Source: JAUMBM01 sp964645715 | GTDB taxonomy: Bacteria > Bacteroidota > Bacteroidia > Chitinophagales > Saprospiraceae | Length of the DNA: 64,000 nt | Reading direction: 5' to 3' | Assembly (NCBI GenBank): GCA_964645715.1 | Contig: CAZYAO010000007.1 | Span: 54,114-118,113 of the forward strand | In this document: piece after piece, positions 8,558 to 15,650 of the stretch | How the letters are laid out: the number at the start of each line of letters is the position of its first letter | Numbering within the stretch: the stretch's first letter is position 1 | Position numbers and translations under genes: made by a program | Notes under the pieces: model-generated | The model's database searches: none | Seen by the model: only the letters and a program-made list of their open reading frames with translations | Told to the model about the DNA's origin: nothing

Positions 8558-9115
8558 ATGAAAACATCCGAAAATCAGGCGCTGCCCGCCCCCCTGCAGC
8601 AACGCCTGCAGCGGTTGGCGGCAGGACTGGATACGCTGCTGCGACAATTAGAAGCTTATGATGATGAGCAGCTCAACCGACCGCCCGGCCCCGGCCGATG
8701 GTCGGCCATGCAAGTGTTGCAACACCTGATGCTGGCCGAAAAACTATCGCAGCAATACCTGCGCAAGAAACAGTCAGTACCTACTGAGCAGCTGCCAGAC
8801 GCAAGCATCGGCACGCACTTGCGCAGACTCTTGGTTGGGTTTTTCCTCTACCTCCCGCTCAAGCGGAAGGCGCCCGCCATGGTCGCAGAGGAAGCTCTGC
8901 CTGCCTACGCACCGCTGGCAGCAACCGCCGCGGCTTGGCGGCAACAGCGGGCGGAGCTCGCCCAGTTGCTGGCAGAGCTCGATGCGGGCGTCCACCAGAA
9001 AGCCTTTTACCGGCATCCGGTGGCAGGGCTGATGACAACCGCGGGCATGCTCGATTTTTTTCACTGGCATTTAGAGCGACACCTTCGGCAGCTGCGCGAA
9101 TGCCTCGCGCACTGA
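8558..9115 (+). CDS. DinB-like four-helix-bundle protein
   Basis: The 185-residue protein fits the DinB/YfiT-like fold, a metal-binding four-helix bundle. It has GRWSAMQVLQHLMLAEKLSQQYL around residues 46-68, with the first conserved histidine, and a closing FFHWHLERHLRQLREC near the C-terminus, supplying the second histidine pair. Members act as thiol transferases or are uncharacterised, and the substrate here is unknown. It follows the GMC oxidoreductase by 121 nt on the same strand. The intervening segment shows no strong palindrome. The gene ends 15 nt before a perfect palindrome shared with the convergent transporter gene. Confidence 0.75.
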   Translation: MKTSENQALPAPLQQRLQRLAAGLDTLLRQLEAYDDEQLNRPPGPGRWSAMQVLQHLMLAEKLSQQYLRKKQSVPTEQLPDASIGTHLRRLLVGFFLYLPLKRKAPAMVAEEALPAYAPLAATAAAWRQQRAELAQLLAELDAGVHQKAFYRHPVAGLMTTAGMLDFFHWHLERHLRQLRECLAH

Positions 9116-9129
9116 ACAGCGCGCCCGTA

Positions 9130-9170
9130 CTTTGTGTATTTTGCCGCCAAGGGCGGCAAAATACACAAAG
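9130..9170. repeat. Perfect 19-bp palindrome between convergent genes
   Basis: The arms 9130-9148 and 9152-9170 pair without mismatch around the 3-nt loop AAG, with the GCCGCC/GGCGGC core next to the loop. It sits between the stops of the DinB-like and nucleoside transporter genes and could terminate both. Confidence 0.9.
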
Positions 9171-9213
9171 GGTCGGAATATTTTGCGGCAGCTAAGGCCG
9201 CTGCCAAATATCT

Positions 9214-10515
9214 CTATGCAAAAAGACCTGCAATACAGGCGGTAAAGAAGCAGGCGATTGTACCCCCGATGAGCGACTTGATGCCCAGCTCTGTGAGCGC
9301 CTGCCGCTGACTGGGTGCAATGGCGCTGATGCCACCAATCTGGATGCCGATGGAAGCAAAATTGGAAAAGCCGCAGAGCGCGTAGGTGGCAATGAGTACG
9401 GCCTTATCCGACAGCTGAATGCCCGCTTGCTGCATATTGTTGAGCTCGGCATACGCCACAAACTCGTTGATGACCGTTTTTTGGCCCAGCAGCTGACCTA
9501 CCAGCAGCACATCCTGGGCAGGAACCCCCAGAATCCAGGCGAAAGGTGCAAAAATTAGTCCCAACAGATAGGTAAAAGTGAAACCCTCGAAGCGGCCACC
9601 CGTTGTCTGTTGTACGTATTCGTTGAGCCCCGTCCAATTGCCCACGCTGTGGAAAAGTATTTGGTTGGCCATATAAATAAGCGCCGTAAACACCAGCAAC
9701 ATAGCCCCCACATTGATGGCGAGGCGTAGTCCGTCGGTCGTGCCGCGGGCAATGGAATCGAGCAGGTTGTGGCTGTCATCATCGGCCATTCTGAGCTGTG
9801 CATCGGGGCTGACTGGCTGTGTCTCCGGATAGAGCATCTTGGCAGCTACAATAGCTGCCGGTGCAGAGATGATGGAAGCCGTCAGCAGATGCTTGGCAAA
9901 GTAGCGCTGCATCTCGGGATCATCGCCCCCCAGAAAACCTACATAGGCCACAAACACACTGCCTGCAATGGTAGCCATACCACCCGTCATGAGGCAAAGA
10001 ATCTCCGATTTGCTCATCCCTGCCAGGTAAGGCCTCACCACCAGCGGCGCTTCTGTCTGTCCTATAAATACATTGGCGGCGGCGGCAAGACTCTCAGGCC
10101 CCGTGAGCCCCATAGTTTTCGTCAGCAGCCAGGCGAGACCATAGACTACCTTTTGCAGGATACCAAAGTAATAGAGAATGGCCGTCAGGGCACTGAAGAA
10201 AACGATGGTTGGCAACACCTGAAAAGCAAAGATATAGCCAAATGTTTTTTGGTCCTGTACAATGCTGCCAAAGAGGAATGAGGCACCGGCCTGGGTAAAC
10301 TGCAGGACGGCCCTGAAGCCCTCCGATATCAGGTCGAAGGCGTTGCTCACACCGGGAACCTTCAGAATCATCACCGCCAGCACGAGTTGCAGCGCAATAC
10401 CGATAGAAACCAAACGCCAATTGATGGCTGCACGGTTGTTACTCAGGGCATAACAGATACCCAACAATACAGCGAGCCCCAAAGAAGCCCTCGCAGCAGA
10501 GATAGCTATTTCCAT
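9214..10515 (-). CDS. Concentrative nucleoside transporter (NupC/CNT family)
   Basis: This 433-residue inner-membrane protein imports nucleosides by cation symport. The CNT family is recognised by GYIFAFQVLPTIVFFSALTA, the EAPLVVRPYLAGMSKSEI segment with the GQTEAP nucleoside-binding motif, then TGGMATIAGSVFVAYVGFLG and the C-terminal YALCGFSNFASIGIQIGG. Multiple hydrophobic segments fit the family topology. The gene is divergent from uridine kinase, 214 nt away, so the pair forms a nucleoside salvage module: import and then phosphorylation. Cation and substrate preference cannot be read from sequence. Confidence 0.92.
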   Translation of the reverse strand: MEIAISAARASLGLAVLLGICYALSNNRAAINWRLVSIGIALQLVLAVMILKVPGVSNAFDLISEGFRAVLQFTQAGASFLFGSIVQDQKTFGYIFAFQVLPTIVFFSALTAILYYFGILQKVVYGLAWLLTKTMGLTGPESLAAAANVFIGQTEAPLVVRPYLAGMSKSEILCLMTGGMATIAGSVFVAYVGFLGGDDPEMQRYFAKHLLTASIISAPAAIVAAKMLYPETQPVSPDAQLRMADDDSHNLLDSIARGTTDGLRLAINVGAMLLVFTALIYMANQILFHSVGNWTGLNEYVQQTTGGRFEGFTFTYLLGLIFAPFAWILGVPAQDVLLVGQLLGQKTVINEFVAYAELNNMQQAGIQLSDKAVLIATYALCGFSNFASIGIQIGGISAIAPSQRQALTELGIKSLIGGTIACFFTACIAGLFA

Positions 10516-10690
10516 ATCTTCTGATTATGAATCAGTTGTTGATTGACGGCGATTGGGCGGAACCATTTGCTCCGGAGCCTTGCATACCCGGATACTGCCC
10601 GGGCAGTTGCTCAGCTGGTTGATTTCGCCTGCTTTGCCGGCCAAATGTAATAAAACTAATTAACTCTCGCGCATTGCCGATTACTTTAGT

Positions 10691-10698
10691 TATTTTTG
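10691..10698 (+). promoter_or_regulatory. Predicted -7 promoter element of udk
   Basis: TATTTTTG matches TAnnTTTG, 32 nt upstream of the uridine kinase start. A TTG lies 14 nt further upstream (10674-10676), which is closer than the usual 17-23 nt spacing. Confidence 0.5.
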
Positions 10699-10729
10699 CG
10701 CGTCCCTGGCAAATCCGGGATCAACCGGC

Positions 10730-11392
10730 ATGAAACCGCTCGTTATTGGCATTACAGGGGGCAGTGGCTCCGGCAAGACCTCATTCATCCGCCAAATTCG
10801 CGATCATTTCTCTGTCGAAGAGCTTTGTGTGATTTCGCAGGATGACTACTACCTGCCACGGGAGGAGCAACAGGTTGATGACTCGGGCGTCATCAACTTC
10901 GACCTGCCCAAAGCCATCGATAAAAAGGCCTTTGTCCGCGATGTAAAAAAACTGATGGCTGGCCAGACGGTCACCCGACAGGAATATACCTTCAACAATG
11001 CTTTGGTCACCGCACGGGAACTGGTTTTCCCTCCTGCGCCCGTAATCCTGGTCGAAGGTCTTTTTGTATTCCACTACAAAAAAATGCGCAAGCTGCTGGA
11101 CCTGAAAATATACCTGCATGCCAAAGAAAACCTGAAAGTTATACGCCGCATCAAGCGCGACCGCGTAGAGCGCAACTACCCGCTGGAGGATGTCCTCTAC
11201 CGCTACGAAAACCACGTACTTCCCACCTTCGAGCGCTACATAAAGCCCTACATGGAAGATGCCGACATCATCATCAACAATAATCGGCAGTTTAATATGG
11301 GCCTCAGCGTCATCATTGGCTACCTGAGTCAGCACCTGACCACCTATAACCAGGCGGCTGCGCTTGCTGCCGCGCAGCAGGACGAGTCCTAG
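10730..11392 (+). CDS. udk: Uridine kinase
   Basis: This kinase phosphorylates uridine and cytidine to UMP and CMP in pyrimidine salvage. The 220-residue protein starts with MKPLVIGITGGSGSGKTSF, carrying the P-loop GGSGSGKTS at 10-18. It has the conserved QDDYYLP motif near residue 38, followed by INFDLPKAID, and the lid segment RRIKRDRVERNYPLEDVLYRY. It is divergent from the nucleoside transporter and precedes dihydroorotase by about 120 nt. Salvage and de novo pyrimidine genes are therefore neighbours here. Confidence 0.95.
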   Translation: MKPLVIGITGGSGSGKTSFIRQIRDHFSVEELCVISQDDYYLPREEQQVDDSGVINFDLPKAIDKKAFVRDVKKLMAGQTVTRQEYTFNNALVTARELVFPPAPVILVEGLFVFHYKKMRKLLDLKIYLHAKENLKVIRRIKRDRVERNYPLEDVLYRYENHVLPTFERYIKPYMEDADIIINNNRQFNMGLSVIIGYLSQHLTTYNQAAALAAAQQDES

Positions 11393-11512
11393 GCTTGCTG
11401 GTTTGCTATTGTGTACAAGTGCGCAAATATTTGGGGCTGGCGGGCGATCGAAAAAGATTTTGGATTGTTTTTCGATTGATATTATTTTCTACCGGCTCAA
11501 AGTAAGCAGACT

Positions 11513-12760
11513 ATGGCAACAACTGTCATCAAGAATGCCCGCATCGTCAACGAGGGGCAGATTATCGAAGGCGACCTCCTCATCGAGAACGGCCTGTTTA
11601 GCCGCATTGGCGGCATCATAGAGTCCCCTCCGGGTAGCAAGGAAGTGAGGGCTGACGGCCTGCTGGCCATGCCCGGCATCATTGACGATCAGGTACACTT
11701 CCGCGAGCCGGGCCTGACCCACAAAGGCGATATCGGCAGCGAAGCACGGGCAGCTGTGGCGGGGGGCGTCACCTCTTTCATGGAAATGCCCAACGTAAAG
11801 CCGCCTACCCTCAACCAGTCGCTGCTGGAAGAAAAGTACCAGATTGCGGCCCGGCACTCGCTGGCCAACTACTCCTTTTACATGGGTGTGTCCAACGATA
11901 ACCTTGATGAAGTGCTGCGCACGGATCCTGCGCGGGTGTGCGGACTCAAAATATTCATGGGCTCCAGCACGGGCAATATGCTGGTCGATGACCAACAGAC
12001 GCTCGAAAACGTCTTCCGGGAGACCCCCATGCTCATCGCTGTTCATTGCGAGGATGAGGCTACGATACGTACCAACGCTGCAGACGCTCGCGCGCGCTAC
12101 GGAGAGGATGTACCCATGTACGAGCACCCCCGCATCCGCTCGGTCGAAGCCTGCTACCTGTCGAGTTCAAGAGCCGTCGCGCTGGCGCAAAAATACAATA
12201 CCCGTCTGCACGTACTACACATCTCCACCCGCGACGAACTGGCACTTTTTGACCCCCATACGCCCCTGCGCCAAAAGCGCATCACTGCCGAGGTCTGCGT
12301 ACACCACCTCTTTTTCAATGATGCCGACTATGCCACCCTCGGCGCACGCATCAAGTGGAATCCGGCCGTCAAAGGTGCTGAGCATCAGTCGGCATTGCTA
12401 CAGGGATTGCTCGACAATCGACTCGATATCATTGCGACCGACCACGCCCCGCATACCTGGGCCGAAAAACAACAGCCTTATTTTGACTGCCCGTCCGGTG
12501 GCCCGCTGGTGCAGCACGCGCTGCCCATGATGCTGCGTTTTTACCACGAGGGGGCTATCAGCCTTGAGCGGATAGTGGAAAAAATGTGCCACGCGCCGGC
12601 TGAGTGTTTCCGCCTGCGCGAGCGCGGTTACCTGCGGGAAGGCTACCATGCCGACCTGATTCTCGTAGATCCGCTGGCCAGCTGGGAAGTCAGCGCTGCC
12701 AACCTCTACTACAAATGCGGCTGGTCGCCGCTCGAAGGCAGCAGCCTCCGGGGCAAGGTA
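11513..12760 (+). CDS. pyrC: Dihydroorotase (3' end lost in assembly gap)
   Basis: Dihydroorotase closes carbamoyl aspartate to dihydroorotate in pyrimidine synthesis. The 416 visible residues cover nearly the whole class I enzyme, and the C-terminus and stop fall in the N run. Visible sites are DDQVHFREPG at 58-67, the lysine in GLKIFMGSSTGNM, HCEDE, HISTRDE and ATDHAPHTWAEK with the catalytic aspartate. In the first metal motif the usual HxH reads Q60-V-H62, so one zinc-ligand histidine is a glutamine. I believe this is common in Bacteroidota members but could not check. A frame running through the Ns into the next gene is an artefact. Confidence 0.9.
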
Positions 12761-12860
12761 NNNNNNNNNNNNNNNNNNNNNNNNNNNNNNNNNNNNNNNN
12801 NNNNNNNNNNNNNNNNNNNNNNNNNNNNNNNNNNNNNNNNNNNNNNNNNNNNNNNNNNNN
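12761..12860. other. Assembly gap (100 N)
   Basis: Exactly 100 N, the conventional length for a scaffold gap of unknown size. It removes the end of pyrC and the spacer before the RlpA-like gene. The flanks share no obvious overlap. Confidence 0.98.
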
Positions 12861-12883
12861 AAAAGCTTATAAATTACAGGCCC

Positions 12884-13870
12884 ATGAAGATTTTTTATGT
12901 AACCGCATCGCTGCTGCTAGTCCTGTCACTCGAGCTGGGCGCACAGACTTTTCAGTACCCTACCACCAACTCCCAGTCCATACAGTCCGAAAGCAGTCGG
13001 CAGGTGGCCGCCCTCAAAGGGCAAATGTCCGAAGGATTTGCCACTTACTATGCTGATTATATTGATAATATGCAGACAGCGCTGGGTGACGTATATCGCC
13101 GCGACCAGATGACGGCTTCTCACCGCAACTATCCGCTGGGTACGCTGGTGCGCGTCACGCGCTATGATACCGGGCAATCGGTAGATGTGCGCATCAACGA
13201 CCGGGGCGCCTACTGCGATGACTGCGTCATTGACCTCAGCTGGATGGCTGCCCAGTGTCTCGATCTGGTTCGCGCTGGCCGTACCCGCGTAAAGGTACAA
13301 GTGATTGGCTATTCTGATGTAAATCCGGTGCCGCCTATTGACCGCGACTATGCGCTGGCACCAGCCAGCATGCCAGCCGGAACCGCCCGGCCAGCGCAAA
13401 ATCCCACTGATTACTATGCAGCGACGGCTGAGCGGGCTGCTACTGATCGTACTACGCCTGTCAACTTTCCGGGCAGCATGCAGGCACGCGGCGGCTACGA
13501 AGAGCCAGAAGAGGCGCCTGAATGGGCTCCCAAATCCGCTTCTCAGCGGCCGGTGGCAGCACAGCAACAGAGCGGTGCCGGCTTTCAGTGGGACAATGAA
13601 GCACAGCCGCGTGTAGGCAACTCGTCCCCAGCAACCAAGGCTGCCAGCTCCTACGGCATACAGACAGGGCTTTTTTCCAATATCGCCAATGCACAGCGAC
13701 AGCTGGAGCAGCTCAACGCACAGGGTTATGGCAATGTGCTCATCAAGCCCGACAGCAATGGCATGTTCCGCGTGCTGCTCGCGCCGTTTACGACGGAGGG
13801 CGAGGCTCGCCAGTTTCTGCTCGAGGTACTCGGTCCCCGACAGATTGAGGGAGTGGTTTCTCCGCTTTAG
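12884..13870 (+). CDS. rlpA: RlpA-like septal ring protein with SPOR domain
   Basis: This 328-residue exported protein starts with a signal peptide (MKIFYVTASLLLVLSLELGA). A double-psi beta-barrel (about residues 50-145) follows, with EGFATYYADY, MTASHRNYPLGTLVRVTR and VRINDRGAYCDDCVIDLS, the RlpA lytic transglycosylase pattern in which the aspartate of NDRG is conserved. A proline- and alanine-rich linker leads to a SPOR domain (from about residue 255: SYGIQTGLFSNIANAQRQLE) that binds denuded peptidoglycan at division sites. The likely role is peptidoglycan processing during division. The start is the ATG at 12884, just after the assembly gap. Confidence 0.85.
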   Translation: MKIFYVTASLLLVLSLELGAQTFQYPTTNSQSIQSESSRQVAALKGQMSEGFATYYADYIDNMQTALGDVYRRDQMTASHRNYPLGTLVRVTRYDTGQSVDVRINDRGAYCDDCVIDLSWMAAQCLDLVRAGRTRVKVQVIGYSDVNPVPPIDRDYALAPASMPAGTARPAQNPTDYYAATAERAATDRTTPVNFPGSMQARGGYEEPEEAPEWAPKSASQRPVAAQQQSGAGFQWDNEAQPRVGNSSPATKAASSYGIQTGLFSNIANAQRQLEQLNAQGYGNVLIKPDSNGMFRVLLAPFTTEGEARQFLLEVLGPRQIEGVVSPL

Positions 13871-13900
13871 AGTGCCTGCGGCAGTCGTAAAATGTACCCA

Positions 13901-14015
13901 ATACCCTTTGGCAGCTTTGGCTGCCAAAGGGTATTTCAATAATATTTGTTTTTGATTTTTAAAAAAATCAAAAACAAATATCAATGCAGTGGCGGTATTG
14001 TAAATGCCGCCACTG
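13901..14015. repeat. Three stem-loops: core, AT-rich stem, core
   Basis: A perfect 15-bp palindrome (13901-13934, loop TTTG), an AT-rich palindrome built on ATATTTGTTTTTGATTTTT (about 13942-13981), and a GC palindrome CAGTGGCGG/CCGCCACTG (13987-14015). They follow the rlpA stop and show the core/stem/core alternation seen elsewhere. Confidence 0.85.
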
Positions 14016-14060
14016 AACCCTCCCCCACACTTGGTTGTTAGCAAGGGCAAAAGCAAGTAA

Positions 14061-14828
14061 ATGCACCACACAAGTGTGATGAGCCATAAGACGGCAGGCG
14101 AAGAACCCTGGTACGCAGCCTGGTTTGACTCCCCCTACTACCCCATGTTGTACAAGCAACGCGATGAGCATGAAGCGCGTGCCTTTATAGATCACCTGCT
14201 GGAAGCTTGGCAACCCCCCGCGGGTGCCCGGCTGCTCGATCTCGCCTGCGGCAGAGGTCGATACAGCAAATACCTGGCAGACAAAGGGTTTGATGTGACT
14301 GGCCTCGATCTGTCGCCAGCCAGTATACGACATGCGCAACAATACGAGCGGAATCATCTCGCTTTTTACACTCACGATATGCGCAAACCATTTAGGATCA
14401 ATTACTTTAACGGAATTTTTAGTTTTTTCACCAGTTTTGGCTATTTTGAGAGGCGAACTGACGATCTTCGCACCCTTAAAAGCGTTGCAGCAGGTCTCGT
14501 ACGGGGCGGGATTTTTTTTCTGGATTTTTTCAATCCGACCTTGGTATTGCGGGAGCTGCTGCCCAATGAAGTGAAACAGGTGGGTAATATTAGCTTTCAC
14601 ATTGACCGCTACCCCCAGCAGGGAATGCTGGTCAAGGATATTCGTTTTGAAGACCGGGGCAGACAATACCATTTTACGGAGCGCGTAGCCTTGCTGTACC
14701 ACGACGACTTCCGGCAATTGTTTGAACAGGCAGGGCTGGACCTCATAGATACCTTTGGCGATTACCAGTTGCGACCCTTTGCTGCGGACAGCAGCCCCCG
14801 ACTGATTATGATGGCACAAAAGCGATAA
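14061..14828 (+). CDS. Class I SAM-dependent methyltransferase
   Basis: This 255-residue methyltransferase begins with WYAAWFDSPYYPMLYKQRDE, a pattern frequent in Bacteroidota methyltransferases of unknown substrate. Motif I is LLDLACGRGRYSKYLADKG (about residues 58-76), followed by VTGLDLSPASI and a C-terminal beta-rich segment. It overlaps the PAP2 phosphatase gene by one nucleotide (TAATG), so the two are co-transcribed. A second ATG at 14079 is an equally possible start. AT-rich codons around 14395-14560 differ from the GC-rich flanks but do not disturb the frame. Confidence 0.8.
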   Translation: MHHTSVMSHKTAGEEPWYAAWFDSPYYPMLYKQRDEHEARAFIDHLLEAWQPPAGARLLDLACGRGRYSKYLADKGFDVTGLDLSPASIRHAQQYERNHLAFYTHDMRKPFRINYFNGIFSFFTSFGYFERRTDDLRTLKSVAAGLVRGGIFFLDFFNPTLVLRELLPNEVKQVGNISFHIDRYPQQGMLVKDIRFEDRGRQYHFTERVALLYHDDFRQLFEQAGLDLIDTFGDYQLRPFAADSSPRLIMMAQKR

Positions 14829-15412
14829 TGGATATATTAGCAACGGATTACCAGATTTTTGAACTGCTCAACAGCCGTTTTACACACCCGCTGCTCGATG
14901 CAGTGATGCCCTACTGGAGAGATAAACTCAGTTGGCTGCCCTTGTATGTTCTGGCAGCCGGTTGGATGCTGTATCGCTACCGGCGAGCGGGCCTGGGTCT
15001 GCTGCTGGTAGTTGCGCTGGCCGTCGGTACAGCCGACCAGGTCAGCAGTACACTCATCAAAAAGAGCGTTAAGCGGGAGCGGCCTTGTCGCGAGGCCAGC
15101 CTGCAGCCGGCGGCCAGGGTACTGGCCGGCTGTGGCGGCGGCTATAGTTTTCCCTCCTCGCATGCTTCTAATCACTTTGCATTGGCCAGCCTGCTTGCCC
15201 TCAGCTGGGCGCGCGGCGCGCAATCCCGCTGGCGGTGGGCGCTCTTCCTTTGGGCAGGCAGTATTGCCTACGGACAAGTTTACGTGGGGCTGCACTATCC
15301 GGTCGACGTGCTGTTTGGCGCGTTGCTCGGAACGCTTATCGGCTGGGGAGCATCGCAACTCTACTGCCGGCTACCGGCAGGCTGGCGGGAGCCCGGGTTT
15401 TGCGGTCGCTGA
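14828..15412 (+). CDS. PAP2 family membrane phosphatase
   Basis: This 194-residue membrane protein of the type 2 phosphatidic acid phosphatase family removes phosphate from lipid phosphates such as undecaprenyl diphosphate or phosphatidylglycerol phosphate. Motif 1 is KKSVKRERPCRE (78-89), motif 2 is PSSHASNH (109-116) and motif 3 is YGQVYVGLHYPVD with the nucleophile-region H156 and D160. Motif 3 normally reads SRxxxxxHxxxD, but here the serine-arginine pair is G149-Q150. I recall glutamine at this place in other Bacteroidota members but could not verify it. It is coupled to the preceding methyltransferase by a 1-nt overlap. Confidence 0.88.
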   Translation: MDILATDYQIFELLNSRFTHPLLDAVMPYWRDKLSWLPLYVLAAGWMLYRYRRAGLGLLLVVALAVGTADQVSSTLIKKSVKRERPCREASLQPAARVLAGCGGGYSFPSSHASNHFALASLLALSWARGAQSRWRWALFLWAGSIAYGQVYVGLHYPVDVLFGALLGTLIGWGASQLYCRLPAGWREPGFCGR

Positions 15413-15421
15413 TGTTGTTTC

Positions 15422-15502
15422 AATCCCTTCTTTGGCGGCCGGATCCGCCAAAGAAGGGATTTCGACTGTGTTTTGCTGCCCTCGGCAATAAAATGCAGTC
15501 GA
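15422..15502. repeat. Two stem-loops after the PAP2 gene
   Basis: The first (15422-15461) is a perfect 17-bp palindrome with loop CCGGAT and the TTTGGCGG/CCGCCAAA core. The second (15459-15502) is imperfect, with arms TTCGACTG and CAGTCGAA. They probably terminate the methyltransferase-PAP2 unit. Confidence 0.85.
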
Positions 15503-15575
15503 AATGTTACACACCAGGGCGCTAAGAACACAAAAAACCAATAAATTATCGTAATTCGGAAAAAACTTATTAGAC

Positions 15576-15608
15576 TTGCATCAGCAATCCGGATATTCAC
15601 TATATTAG
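15576..15608 (+). promoter_or_regulatory. Possible promoter of the TonB-dependent receptor gene
   Basis: TTG at 15576-15578, 22 nt spacer, then TATATTAG at 15601-15608, one base from TAnnTTTG. The spacing fits Bacteroidota promoters. The predicted leader is about 36 nt. Confidence 0.4.
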
Positions 15609-15650
15609 TGTATTGAAGAATAATTCATTAACCACCACTGCCAATAAAGT

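Noticed and set aside
11513..13870. A 785-codon open frame joining dihydroorotase and the RlpA-like protein
   Set aside because: It runs through 100 N. The two halves are different families and the second has its own signal peptide and ATG.
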